From Micromonospora sp. WMMD1082 (GTDB taxonomy: Bacteria; Actinomycetota; Actinomycetes; Mycobacteriales; Micromonosporaceae), in the NCBI RefSeq assembly GCF_029626175.1, contig NZ_JARUBM010000002.1, positions 2,621,001-2,685,000 on the forward strand: a stretch of DNA of 64,000 bases, written 5' to 3'. A program made the translations under genes and the position numbers. Shown here piece after piece: positions 56,579-64,000 of this stretch. Every line of letters starts with the position of its first letter. Position 1 is the first letter of the stretch. The notes under the pieces are model-generated. The model saw nothing but the letters and a program-made list of their open reading frames with translations, searched no databases and was not told the origin of the DNA.

Positions 56579-57150
56579 TCCGGCCGCCGGAACGCGTGGT
56601 AGATCATCGTGACCGGGCGGGCGTCGGCGCGGCCGGGATCGCTGCGCTCCTGCCAGCGCGCGGCCAGCGCCTCCAGGTCGGCGCGCAGCTCCCCCAACTC
56701 GTCGGCGGTCAGGTGGTACGCGTTGTCGCTGCTGGCGGTGCCGCGTACCCACTCCGGCTCGAAGGTCGGCTCGGCGGCGAGGTAGCTCTGCAACGCCGTC
56801 TGGTATCGCTCCAGCACGGCCCGGCGCAACAGGTCGGAGGCGGCCTTGCGCTCCGGGTCGTCCAGCATCTCCAGCGGCTCCCAGGAGGTGAGGGCGTGCG
56901 CCGCGCGCCACCAGCGTTCCCGGCGGTTGCGGGCGCACTCCGGTGCCTCGCGCACGAAGCCGTGTTCGGCGAGCTTGCTCAGGTGGTAGCTGACCGAGCC
57001 GACCGCCTCGTCGACGATGTCGCTGAGCATGCCGACACTCTGCGGCCCCCGGATGCGCAGCTCGCCGAGGAGCCGGAGCCGGGTGGGGTGGGCCAGCGCG
57101 CGCATGGCGCGCGGATCGGTCAGGTGCAGCACCGGTTCGTCGTTCGGCAT
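56575..57150 (-). CDS. ArsR-type winged-helix regulator
   Basis: 191 residues. N-terminal winged helix: LTDPRAMRALAHPTRLRLLGELRIRGPQSVGMLSDIVDEAVGSVSYHLSKLAEHGFVREAPE, followed by a helical C-terminal region (AASDLLRRAVLERYQTALQSYLA and LTADELGELRADLEALAARWQERSD) typical of longer ArsR-like regulators adjacent to MFS genes. No metal-binding cysteines, so a small-molecule or autorepressing role is likelier. First gene of a three-gene operon linked by four-base overlaps. TAGCCT lies 6 nt before its ATG. Confidence 0.92.
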   Translation of the reverse strand: MPNDEPVLHLTDPRAMRALAHPTRLRLLGELRIRGPQSVGMLSDIVDEAVGSVSYHLSKLAEHGFVREAPECARNRRERWWRAAHALTSWEPLEMLDDPERKAASDLLRRAVLERYQTALQSYLAAEPTFEPEWVRGTASSDNAYHLTADELGELRADLEALAARWQERSDPGRADARPVTMIYHAFRRPE

Positions 57151-57156
57151 GCCGCC

Positions 57157-57162
57157 AGGCTA
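57157..57162 (-). promoter_or_regulatory. -10-like hexamer TAGCCT
   Basis: Minus strand, 6 nt before the ArsR ATG; promoter of the ArsR-MFS-GAP operon. TACAAGAGATGACGTACAAG just upstream has a repeated GTACAAG that could be the ArsR operator. Confidence 0.45.
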
Positions 57163-57198
57163 GACGTACAAGAGATGACGTACAAGACTTCTTGTTGT

Positions 57199-58248
57199 TC
57201 ATCGTGGTCGGCGCCGGGAGCGGCGCCTGCCCCGCCGCAGCTCCCTCGGCGGCCCGCCCGCCGGCCAGCCGTCGAGGCGGGACGGCGGCACCCCCCGCCG
57301 GAGCAGATCGTCCAGCAACCCGGCGAGCGAGTAGTCAGGATGCTCAGCCAGCACCCGCTCCAGTGCCACGGCCGCAAGCGCGCCCTGCCCGTCCCGCCAG
57401 GCGGCGAACGCGAGCAGGGATCCGGGGGCGGCGATCAGTGCCGGCTCGGCCCGACGCAGCACCTCGGCCCAGAACGCGATGTCGTCGTCCCGCCCGTCGG
57501 TGCGTTCCCAGGCGTGGTCGCGTACCGGAAGGTGGGTCAGGAGCAGGCAGAGCCAGGCCAACTCGTCGTCGGTCAGGGGCTCGCCGCTGCGGTGCCGTCG
57601 CCGGGTCGCCCGGATCGCGGCCGCCCCCGCCGCCCGCAGCGCCCGGGCGCCGAGCAGGTCGGTGGCGGGCGCCGTCGCCAGCAGATCGGCGAGCCGCCGT
57701 TCCGCCCGGTCGGTGGCCTGCCGCATCGCGTCCCCGCCGGCCGGGGCAACCTGCGCGGCGAGCGCCGCCCGGTCGGGCAGCGCGACCTGGCCGGCGAAGA
57801 CGGCTGCCGCCGGCACCGTGCTCGCCTGCGGGTCGTAGCGGGTGCCCTCCGGCGGGCAGCACTCCGGCTCGGTGCAGAGGTACGACCACCAGCGCCCGTC
57901 GGTCACCCGCAGGGCGTCGAGCACGGCCAGCCCCGCCTCCGGCAGCGCGACCCGGACGGCGTCCACCGCCGGGGTCACCCGGCTCGCCGGACCGTACCCG
58001 ATCACGGTGGCCGAATCGGCACCCTGGCGGGCGGTCACCTCGGCGATGTGCGTCGCCGCCTCGCCCGGGTCGACATCGTCGGGGAGGTCGCCAGGAAGAT
58101 CGCCGCGCGCGGCGAAGACGACCCGCGAGCCGGAGAGCGCCACCACCACCACGCTGTCGGCGGGGTGGAAGCCGAGCAGGTACGGCACGGCGGCGATGAG
58201 GTCGGCGGGAGAGCGGACGGTGAGCCGGGGCAGATCGGTCGAGTTCAT
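57199..58248 (-). CDS. DUF4192 domain protein
   Basis: 349 residues from ATG 58248. Opens with LPRLTVRSPADLIAAVPYLLGFHPADSVVVVALSGSRVVFAARGDLP, the hallmark of actinobacterial DUF4192 proteins, followed by SATVIGYGPASRVTPAVDAVR, DGRWWSYLCTEPECCPPEGTRYD with a Cys triad (C-x4-CC) and LLTHLPVRDHAWERTDGRDDDIAFWAEVLRRA. Ends in a basic Arg-rich tail. No known activity; soluble. DnaA-box-like sequences occur in the divergent region to the next gene. Confidence 0.9.
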   Translation of the reverse strand: MNSTDLPRLTVRSPADLIAAVPYLLGFHPADSVVVVALSGSRVVFAARGDLPGDLPDDVDPGEAATHIAEVTARQGADSATVIGYGPASRVTPAVDAVRVALPEAGLAVLDALRVTDGRWWSYLCTEPECCPPEGTRYDPQASTVPAAAVFAGQVALPDRAALAAQVAPAGGDAMRQATDRAERRLADLLATAPATDLLGARALRAAGAAAIRATRRRHRSGEPLTDDELAWLCLLLTHLPVRDHAWERTDGRDDDIAFWAEVLRRAEPALIAAPGSLLAFAAWRDGQGALAAVALERVLAEHPDYSLAGLLDDLLRRGVPPSRLDGWPAGGPPRELRRGRRRSRRRPR

Positions 58249-58288
58249 ACCGGCAGCCTGCGGGCCGACCGGCGAGCGCCGCTGCCCC

Positions 58289-58314
58289 TGTGGACGACAC
58301 GCTGGTTATCCACA
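58289..58314. promoter_or_regulatory. Inverted pair of DnaA-box-like sequences
   Basis: TGTGGACGA (inverse of TCGTCCACA) at 58289-58297 and TTATCCACA at 58306-58314, in the divergent region between DUF4192 and the kinase gene. TTATCCACA is the classical box. Confidence 0.45.
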
Positions 58315-58375
58315 GCTACCGACCGTAACTCCCCAGCTCAGCCCCGATCACGTCGGCGCCGGGATCTGCTCCCGC

Positions 58376-58415
58376 ATGAGGCCAGGCGATACGTTATGAG
58401 GCCAGGCGATACGTT
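58376..58415 (+). repeat. 20-bp perfect tandem duplication containing a promoter hexamer
   Basis: Two adjacent copies of ATGAGGCCAGGCGATACGTT. The last bases of each copy are TACGTT; the second copy's hexamer is 6 nt before the ATG of the downstream gene. Confidence 0.92.
58410..58415 (+). promoter_or_regulatory. -10-like hexamer TACGTT
   Basis: 6 nt before ATG 58422; a duplicate is present 20 bases upstream at 58390-58395. Confidence 0.5.
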
Positions 58416-58421
58416 GCGGGG

Positions 58422-59363
58422 ATGGATCTGGCGTACCTGCGGGCGCATCCGGAGCAGTTGCCGACCTTCCTGACCCACCAGCGGATCAGGGAGACGCCGG
58501 TGAGCGGCGGCGACATCTGCACCGCGTCCCGGCTGACCCTGGACGACGGTCACTCGGTGTTCACGAAGACCTGGCCGGAGCACGCCGGCCGGCCGGTGCC
58601 GGAGGGGTTCTTCGCCACCGAGGCGGCCGGGCTGAGCTGGCTACGCGAGGCCGGCGCGGTCGCCGTACCCGAGGTGCTGGTGGCCCTGCCCGACCTGCTC
58701 GCGCTGGAGTGGATCGAGCCGGGTGAGCCAGGCCCGGAGGCCGCCGAGCGCTTCGGTCGGGAGTTGGCCGGGCTGCACGGGGCCGGAGCGCCCGCGTTCG
58801 GTGCCCGGTGGACGGGGTTCATCGGTGCGCTGCCGGCGGACAACACGCCGGACGACGGCCCGTGGGCGGACTGGTTCGCCCGGACCAGACTGCTGCCCTA
58901 CCTCCGACGCTCGGTCGACGGCGGCGCCCTCACCGGCGCGGACGCGACGCTCGTCGAGCAGGTCGTGGCCCGGATCGGCGAGTTCGGCGGCGACGAGCCA
59001 CCCGCCCGGATCCACGGTGACCTCTGGCCGGGCAACCTGCTCTGGAGCAGCGGCGATGGCGGCGGCGATGGCGATGGCGGCGGCCGGGTCTGGCTGGTCG
59101 ACCCGGCGGCGCACGGCGGGCACCGGGAGACCGACCTGGCACAGCTGGCGCTCTTCGGCGCAGCGCCGCACCAGGACCGGATCCTGGCGGCGTACCGGGA
59201 GAGTTGGCCGCTGGCCGACGGCTGGCGCGGCCGGGTGCCGCTGCACCAGTTGCACCTGCTGCTCGTGCACACCGCCATCTTCGGCGGGGCGTACCGTGAT
59301 TCGGTCACCCGGTGCGCGCGGGACGCCCTGCGCGGGGTCGGGCGCGCTACCGTCGACGGGTGA
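58422..59363 (+). CDS. Fructosamine kinase/aminoglycoside phosphotransferase-like protein
   Basis: 313 residues. Protein-kinase-like fold of the FN3K family: VSGGDICTASRLTLDDGHSVFTKTW with the ATP-binding Lys, FFATEAAGLSWLREAGAVAVPEVL (Glu partner), LALEWIEPG, HGDLWPGNLLW with catalytic Asp, and LVDPAAHGGHRETDLAQLALFG (metal Asp). It probably phosphorylates glycated amines for repair. A Gly/Asp-rich stretch (SGDGGGDGDGGG) inserted after the catalytic loop is encoded by imperfect GGCGATGGC repeats. It ends in a four-base overlap with moaA. Confidence 0.9.
   Translation: MDLAYLRAHPEQLPTFLTHQRIRETPVSGGDICTASRLTLDDGHSVFTKTWPEHAGRPVPEGFFATEAAGLSWLREAGAVAVPEVLVALPDLLALEWIEPGEPGPEAAERFGRELAGLHGAGAPAFGARWTGFIGALPADNTPDDGPWADWFARTRLLPYLRRSVDGGALTGADATLVEQVVARIGEFGGDEPPARIHGDLWPGNLLWSSGDGGGDGDGGGRVWLVDPAAHGGHRETDLAQLALFGAAPHQDRILAAYRESWPLADGWRGRVPLHQLHLLLVHTAIFGGAYRDSVTRCARDALRGVGRATVDG
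59348..59353 (+). promoter_or_regulatory. -10-like hexamer TACCGT
   Basis: 6 nt before the moaA GTG, inside the end of the kinase gene; possible internal promoter. Confidence 0.4.
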
Positions 59364-60391
59364 GCCTGGCCCCGCCGACCGACGGCGCCCCGCCGACCGA
59401 CGGTGTCCTCGTCGACCGGTACGGCCGCGTTGCCCGGGACCTGCGGGTGTCCCTGACCGACAAGTGCAACCTGCGCTGCACCTACTGCATGCCCGCCGAG
59501 GGACTGCCCTGGCTGGCCGGGCCGCAGTTGCTCACCGACGACGAGGTGATCCGGTTGATCCGGATCGCGGTCTGTCGGCTCGGGGTGGACGAGGTGCGGT
59601 TCACCGGCGGTGAGCCGCTCATCCGTCCCGGACTGGTCGGCATCGTGACGGCCGCCGCCGCACTGGACCCGCGCCCCCGCATCTCGTTGACCACCAACGG
59701 CATCGGCCTGCACCGGCTCGCTCCGCTGCTGCGCGCCGCCGGCCTCGACCGGGTCAACGTCTCGCTGGACACGCTGGACCGGGAGCGCTTCACCCGGCTC
59801 ACCCGGCGGGACCGGCTGTCCGACGTGCTGGCGGGCCTGGCCGGGGCGGCCACCGCCGGGCTCACCCCAATCAAGATCAACACTGTGCTGATGCGCGGCG
59901 TCAACGACGACGAGGCGCCGTCGCTGCTCCGCTTCGCCCTCGACCACGGCTACGAGCTGCGGTTCATCGAACAGATGCCGCTCGACGCCCAGCACGGCTG
60001 GGACCGCGCCGCCATGGTGACCGCCGAGGAGATCCTGGCCACCCTGCGTGCGGCGTACGACCTCAGCCCGGACCCGACCGACCGGGGCGCGGCGCCCGCC
60101 GAGACCTGGCTGGTCGACGGCGGTCCGGCCCGGGTCGGCGTGATCGGCACGGTGACCCGACCGTTCTGCGGCGACTGCGACCGGACCCGGCTCACCGCCG
60201 ACGGCCAGATCCGCAACTGCCTGTTCGCCACCGAGGAGTCAGACCTGCGCCACGCGCTGCGGGCCGGGGCCGACGACGAGGAACTGGCCCGGCGCTGGCG
60301 GGCGGCGACGTGGGGCAAGCGGGCCGGGCACGGCATCGACGACCCGTCGTTCCTGCAACCCGCCCGGCCCATGTCGGCCATCGGAGGTTGA
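59360..60391 (+). CDS. moaA: GTP 3',8-cyclase MoaA
   Basis: 343 residues from GTG 59360. Radical SAM cluster CNLRCTYC (Cys36, 40, 43), EVRFTGGEPLIRP, SLTTNGIGL, VNVSLDTLDRERF, TPIKINTVLMRGVND and ELRFIEQMPL; the second 4Fe-4S cluster is in RPFCGDCDRTRLTADGQIRNC. It ends in the conserved Gly-Gly (MSAIGG) needed for radical generation. It converts GTP to the cyclic precursor of molybdopterin. The Pro/Asp-rich first 15 residues repeat APPTDG. moaD follows 2 bases after the stop. Confidence 0.97.
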   Translation: MSLAPPTDGAPPTDGVLVDRYGRVARDLRVSLTDKCNLRCTYCMPAEGLPWLAGPQLLTDDEVIRLIRIAVCRLGVDEVRFTGGEPLIRPGLVGIVTAAAALDPRPRISLTTNGIGLHRLAPLLRAAGLDRVNVSLDTLDRERFTRLTRRDRLSDVLAGLAGAATAGLTPIKINTVLMRGVNDDEAPSLLRFALDHGYELRFIEQMPLDAQHGWDRAAMVTAEEILATLRAAYDLSPDPTDRGAAPAETWLVDGGPARVGVIGTVTRPFCGDCDRTRLTADGQIRNCLFATEESDLRHALRAGADDEELARRWRAATWGKRAGHGIDDPSFLQPARPMSAIGG

Positions 60392-60393
60392 CC

Positions 60394-60642
60394 ATGGCGA
60401 GCGTCACCGTCCGCTACTTCGCCGGGGCGCGGGCCGCCGCCGGCCGCGCCGAGGAGACCACCGCCGCCGGCCGGTCGTTGGACGAGCTGCTGACGGAGCT
60501 GGCCGAGCGGCACGGCGGGCGGATGGTGCCCGTGCTGGCGGCGTCGAGTTTTCTGGTCGACGGCGTGACCTGTCATGATCGGCACAAGCCGCTGCCGGCC
60601 GGGGTGACGATCGACGTCCTGCCTCCCTTTGCCGGCGGCTGA
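60394..60642 (+). CDS. moaD: MoaD/ThiS-family sulfur carrier
   Basis: 82 residues, beta-grasp fold: VTVRYFAGARAAAGRAEETT, ELLTELAERHGGRMVPVL, FLVDGVTC and the carboxy-terminal diglycine in VLPPFAGG, which is adenylated and thiocarboxylated. Next to moaA, so it most likely supplies sulfur to molybdopterin synthase; moaE is not in the window. Starts at ATG 60394, right after an AGGTTG sequence. Confidence 0.93.
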   Translation: MASVTVRYFAGARAAAGRAEETTAAGRSLDELLTELAERHGGRMVPVLAASSFLVDGVTCHDRHKPLPAGVTIDVLPPFAGG

Positions 60643-60654
60643 GGGGATCCACAC

Positions 60655-61998
60655 GTGTTCGCGGTAGTCGGCTTCGTGACGACCCTTGCCCTGATCACCG
60701 GGCTGATCCACCTGTACCTGTGGAAGCGGCTGGTCAGGGACACCACCACGGCGGGGCGCTGGCGCCGGGCCGGCACGGTCACCGCCGTGGTGCTGGCGCT
60801 GCTCGTACCGGCGACCATGGTCGGCACCCGGGCCGGGATGTACTGGCTCGCCTGGCCGGGCTACCTCTGGCTCGCGCTCATGTTCTACCTGCTGGTGCTG
60901 CTCGTCGTGCTGGAAGTCCCGATGCTCGTGACCCGGCTGGTGTGGCGCGGCCGGTTCGCCGTGGCCAGGCCGGAGCCGGTCCTGGTCGGCACGGCCAGCG
61001 CGCCCATCCCGGAGCTGTCCACCGATCCGCCGACCGGCACGGCCGCACCAACCGGCGCGGACGAACCGACCGGCGCCACCGAGCCGACCGGCGCCACTGA
61101 GCCGGCCGCCACCGACTCCCCGGCACCGCCGGCCCCCGGCGCGGCCGGTCCGGACCATGACCCGGGCCGTCGGCTGCTGCTCGCCCGGGGCGCCGCGATC
61201 TTCGCCGGGCTCACCGCCACCGGGCTGGTCGGCTACGGCGTACGCACCGCGATGGGCCCGCCGCAGCTGGATCGGGTACAGGTGCCCCTGGCCAGGCTGC
61301 CCCGCAGCATGGACGGCCTGCGCATCGCCACCGTCTCCGACATCCACATCGGGCCGCTGACCGGCCGCGCCCACACCGAGCGGATCGTCGCCGCGATCAA
61401 CCGCCTGGACGCCGACATCGTCGCCGTGGTCGGTGACCTGGTCGACGGTACGGTGGCCGAGCTGGGCGACGACGCGGCTCCGCTGCGCGGCCTGCGGTCC
61501 CGCCACGGCAGCTACTTCGTCACCGGCAACCACGAGTACTACTCGGGGGTCGAGGAGTGGGTTGCCGAGGTCGACCGGCTCGGGCTGCGGGTGCTCCAGA
61601 ACCAGCGCCGGGAGATCGCCGCTCGCGGCGGCGTGCTCGACCTGGCCGGGGTCAACGACGTCTCCGCCGTGGGCAGCGGCGTCTCCGCGCCGCCGGACTA
61701 CGGCGCCGCACTGGGCGACCGTGATCCGTCCCGGCCGGTGGTGCTGCTGGCCCACCAGCCGGTGGCCGCGCTGGAGGCGGCGAAGTACGGCGTCGACCTG
61801 CAACTGTCCGGCCACACCCACGGCGGCCAGATCGTCCCCTTCAACCTGCTGGTCAAGCTGGAGCAGCCGGTGGTCTCCGGGCTGGGTGAGGTGGACGGCA
61901 CGAAGGTCTACGTCACCAACGGCGCCGGCTTCTGGGGGCCGCCGGTGCGGGTCGGTGCGGAGCCGCAGATCACCCTTGTCGAGCTTCGTTCGGCATAG
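60655..61998 (+). CDS. Membrane-anchored metallophosphoesterase
   Basis: 447 residues from GTG 60655. Three N-terminal helices (VVGFVTTLALITGLIHLYLW, TAVVLALLVPATMVG, YLWLALMFYLLVLLVVLEVPML), a linker with PTGATEPTGATEPA repeats, a fourth helix (GAAIFAGLTATGLVGYGV), then the catalytic domain outside or inside the membrane: SDIHIGP, VVGDLVDG, GNHEYYSG, LLAHQP and SGHTHGGQ. All metal ligands of the calcineurin-like fold are present. It resembles YkuE/YaeI-type enzymes acting on lipid pyrophosphates. Downstream of moaD by 12 bases. Confidence 0.93.
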   Translation: MFAVVGFVTTLALITGLIHLYLWKRLVRDTTTAGRWRRAGTVTAVVLALLVPATMVGTRAGMYWLAWPGYLWLALMFYLLVLLVVLEVPMLVTRLVWRGRFAVARPEPVLVGTASAPIPELSTDPPTGTAAPTGADEPTGATEPTGATEPAATDSPAPPAPGAAGPDHDPGRRLLLARGAAIFAGLTATGLVGYGVRTAMGPPQLDRVQVPLARLPRSMDGLRIATVSDIHIGPLTGRAHTERIVAAINRLDADIVAVVGDLVDGTVAELGDDAAPLRGLRSRHGSYFVTGNHEYYSGVEEWVAEVDRLGLRVLQNQRREIAARGGVLDLAGVNDVSAVGSGVSAPPDYGAALGDRDPSRPVVLLAHQPVAALEAAKYGVDLQLSGHTHGGQIVPFNLLVKLEQPVVSGLGEVDGTKVYVTNGAGFWGPPVRVGAEPQITLVELRSA

Positions 61999-62060
61999 CG
62001 CAGCTCACCTTCAGCGCGTGGCGTCGCGCGGGAGCGCGGCCGGTCGTGGCAGGATGCGGC

Positions 62061-64000
62061 GTGCCCCCGTTCAACGCCGTACCCCCCGGTGGCCGCCCGC
62101 CCTTCGTCGCGGACCTGCACATCCACTCGAAGTACTCGCGGGCCTGCAGCCGCGACCTGACCCTGCCGAACCTCGGTTGGTGGGCCCGGCGCAAGGGCAT
62201 CGCGGTGCTCGGCACCGGTGACTTCACTCACCCCGCCTGGTACGACCACCTGCGCGAGACGCTGCATCCGGCCGAGCCCGGCCTCTACCGGCTGTCACCG
62301 GAGGCGGAACGGGACATCGCCCGCCGCCTGCCGCCCCGGCTGGCCAGCGCGGCGGAGAGCGATCCGGTCCGGTTCATGCTCAGCGTGGAGATCTCCACGA
62401 TCTACAAGCGGGACGACCGGACGCGCAAGGTCCACCACCTGATCTACCTGCCGGATCTGGACGCGGTGGGTCGGTTCAATGCCGCGCTGGGCCGGATCGG
62501 CAACCTCGGGTCGGACGGCCGGCCGATCCTCGGTCTGGACTCGCGTGACCTGTTGGAGATCACCCTGGAGGCGAGCCCGGACGGTTTCCTCGTCCCGGCG
62601 CACATCTGGACCCCGTGGTTCTCCGCGCTGGGCTCGAAGTCCGGCTTCGACGCGATCGCCGACTGCTACGCCGACCTGGCCGACCACATCTTCGCGGTGG
62701 AGACCGGGCTCTCCTCCGACCCGGCGATGAACTGGCGGGTCGGCAGCCTGGACCGCTACCGGCTGGTCTCCAACTCCGACGCGCACTCACCGCCCGCGCT
62801 CGCCCGCGAGGCCACCGTCTTCGCCTCGGCCCGGGACTACTTTGGCGTACGCGAGGCGCTGCGCACCGGCGACGGGCTGGCCGGCACGATCGAGTTCTTC
62901 CCCGAGGAGGGCAAGTACCACGCGGACGGCCACCGGCTGTGCGGGGTGAACTGGGCGCCCGAACGGACCCGGGAGGCCGGCGGGCGCTGCCCGGAGTGCG
63001 GCAAGCCGTTGACGGTGGGCGTACTGAGCCGGGTCGAGGACCTGGCCGACCGGCCCGAGGGGTACCGGCCGCAGCGTGTTCCCCAGGTGACCCACCTGAT
63101 CCAGCTCGCCGAGATCCTCGGCGAGATCAACAAGGTCGGTCCACGGTCGAAGCGGGTCGAGGGGAAGCTCACCGAACTGGTCGCCGCGCTCGGTCCGGAG
63201 CTGGAGATCCTCACCCGTACCCCACTGGACGAGATCGGCCGGGTCGGCGGTGAGGTGCTCGCCGAGGGCATCGCCCGGCTGCGCCGCGGCGAGGTCCGCC
63301 GCGTTCCCGGCTACGACGGCGAGTACGGCGTGATCACCCTCTTCGACCCGGCCGAGCTGGGCCGTGCCGGGGTGTCGGCCGGGCAGGAGACCCTGTTCGA
63401 CGTGCCGGTTCCGGCGCAGCGTCGGCCCGTGGAGCCGACGGCGACACCGCACGCCAAGGCGACTCCGGAGGCCAGGGCGAAGCGGCCGGCGGGCAAGGCC
63501 GAACCGAAGCGCGAGCCGGCCACCCCGGCACCGCCGATCGCGCCACCGCCCTCCCCGCACGAGCCGTTCGAGCCGATGCTCGCCGGGATGGAGGAGGTCG
63601 GCACCGGCCTGCTGGACCGGCTCGACGCGATGCAACGGGTGGCCGCCTCGGCACCCGGCGGCCCGCTGCTCATCGTCGCCGGACCGGGCACCGGCAAGAC
63701 GCGTACGCTGACCCACCGGATCGCGTACCTCTGTGCCGAGTTGAACGTCTTCCCCGAGCAGTGCCTGGCGATCACCTTCACCCGGCGGGCGGCGGAGGAG
63801 TTGCGGCACCGCCTGGACGGCCTGCTCGGCCCGGTCGCCGAGGACGTCACCGTCGGCACCTTCCACTCGCTGGGGCTGACCATCCTGCGCGAGAACGCCG
63901 GGGCCGCCGGCCTGCCGGACGATTTCCGGATCGCCGACGACGCGGAACGGACGGCGGCCCGCGCCGAGGCCGGCGAGGACGCGGCCCGCTACACCGCACT
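62061..64000 (+). CDS. EndoQ-type PHP nuclease fused to UvrD/Rep helicase (3' partial)
   Basis: At least 646 residues from GTG 62061; the gene runs off the window. Residues 1-430 match the TIGR00375/endonuclease Q family: ADLHIHSKYSRAC (first metal motif), LGTGDFTHPAWYD, MLSVEISTIYKRDDR-type block, VPAHIWTPWF, VSNSDAHSPP and a zinc site built from LCGVNWAP and RCPECGKPL. A Pro/Ala-rich linker (about 450-505) leads into a UvrD helicase beginning at LLDRLDAMQRVAA: Walker A VAGPGTGKTRTLTHRIAYL, motif Ia AITFTRRAAEELRHRL and TVGTFHSLGLTIL. It would nick DNA 5' of deaminated or abasic bases and unwind from there (inference). Downstream helicase motifs are not visible. Confidence 0.9.
   Translation, partial: MPPFNAVPPGGRPPFVADLHIHSKYSRACSRDLTLPNLGWWARRKGIAVLGTGDFTHPAWYDHLRETLHPAEPGLYRLSPEAERDIARRLPPRLASAAESDPVRFMLSVEISTIYKRDDRTRKVHHLIYLPDLDAVGRFNAALGRIGNLGSDGRPILGLDSRDLLEITLEASPDGFLVPAHIWTPWFSALGSKSGFDAIADCYADLADHIFAVETGLSSDPAMNWRVGSLDRYRLVSNSDAHSPPALAREATVFASARDYFGVREALRTGDGLAGTIEFFPEEGKYHADGHRLCGVNWAPERTREAGGRCPECGKPLTVGVLSRVEDLADRPEGYRPQRVPQVTHLIQLAEILGEINKVGPRSKRVEGKLTELVAALGPELEILTRTPLDEIGRVGGEVLAEGIARLRRGEVRRVPGYDGEYGVITLFDPAELGRAGVSAGQETLFDVPVPAQRRPVEPTATPHAKATPEARAKRPAGKAEPKREPATPAPPIAPPPSPHEPFEPMLAGMEEVGTGLLDRLDAMQRVAASAPGGPLLIVAGPGTGKTRTLTHRIAYLCAELNVFPEQCLAITFTRRAAEELRHRLDGLLGPVAEDVTVGTFHSLGLTILRENAGAAGLPDDFRIADDAERTAARAEAGEDAARYTA

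Noticed and set aside
58376..58415. Insertion-element target-site duplication
   Set aside because: The two 20-bp copies are directly adjacent with nothing between them, so there is no element; simple tandem duplication is enough.
59054..59084. Frameshift or repeat expansion at the Gly/Asp stretch of the fructosamine-kinase-like gene
   Set aside because: The GGCGATGGC-type repeats stay in frame and family motifs continue on both sides.
1..64000. tRNA, rRNA, prophage, insertion sequence, CRISPR or biosynthetic megasynthase
   Set aside because: None of their sequence signs was found; the window is conserved-type chromosome with intergenic repeats only.

Overview
The window is 64 kb of very GC-rich DNA with dense, mostly non-overlapping genes, many GTG starts and strong third-position GC. 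Gene content (bacterial proteasome activator, three LytR-CpsA-Psr proteins, LytTR two-component pair, DUF485/ActP-type symporters, DUF4192 and DUF5926-like proteins, FdhD/MobA) points to an actinobacterium, most likely Micromonosporaceae (Micromonospora or a close relative). This is inference from content; no rRNA, tRNA, prophage, insertion sequence or CRISPR array was seen. The region reads as ordinary chromosome.

Layout. 1-9.7 kb: 3' part of a secreted SGNH hydrolase with a ricin-type lectin tail, a small PH-like protein, a thiolase, a second PH-like protein, a rhomboid protease preceded by an 11-codon leader ORF, a cyclophilin, a DUF5324-like membrane protein, a CorA channel, an aminotransferase and a CBS-pair protein. 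9.8-14.3 kb: NUDIX hydrolase, then a tightly overlapping trio (nucleotidyltransferase, sn-glycerol-1-phosphate dehydrogenase-like enzyme, CDP-alcohol phosphatidyltransferase) facing a glycosyltransferase. 14.4-26.7 kb: Fpg/Nei glycosylase, a polyprenyl-phosphate sugar transferase, a LytS/LytR-type two-component pair, two separate solute:cation symporters each with a small DUF485-type partner, a two-gene ABC exporter and a flavin reductase whose start overlaps a near-perfect parS site. 26.8-35.8 kb: sugar-nucleotide epimerase, three tandem LCP ligases, rhodanese, glycerophosphodiesterase, GAF/PAS histidine kinase, anti-sigma-type ATPase and a DUF5926-like protein. 35.8-45.5 kb: arginine deiminase, a NERD-like protein, a PAS protein, a lipoprotein, prephenate dehydratase, a zincin, OsmC, a membrane protein, two tandem HAD phosphatases, the proteasome activator Bpa and an alpha/beta hydrolase. 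45.5-54.5 kb: an orphan substrate-binding lipoprotein, dimethylargininase with a divergent Lrp regulator, a frameshifted beta-propeller gene, a quinone reductase, a YbjN-like protein ending in an HbYX-like tail, DUF6457, a mobA broken at a G11 tract, and fdhD. 54.6-64 kb: ArsR-MFS-GAP operon, DUF4192, a fructosamine-kinase-like gene, moaA, moaD, a metallophosphoesterase and the 5' part of a gene fusing an EndoQ-type PHP nuclease to a UvrD helicase.

Themes. Envelope polysaccharide and teichoic/glycolipid-like chemistry (sugar transferase, epimerase, three LCPs, CDP-alcohol transferase, glycosyltransferase) is spread over 10-32 kb. Molybdenum cofactor genes sit in two nearby groups (mobA/fdhD and moaA/moaD). 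Nineteen genes carry a TANNNT hexamer 6-8 nt before the start codon, suggesting leaderless transcripts; I used this to choose several starts. The most notable items are the EndoQ-UvrD fusion, the HbYX-like tail resembling that of Bpa, the glycerol-1-phosphate/CDP-alcohol cassette, intergenic hairpins sharing one loop sequence, and a homopolymer frameshift at the MobA nucleotide-binding loop.
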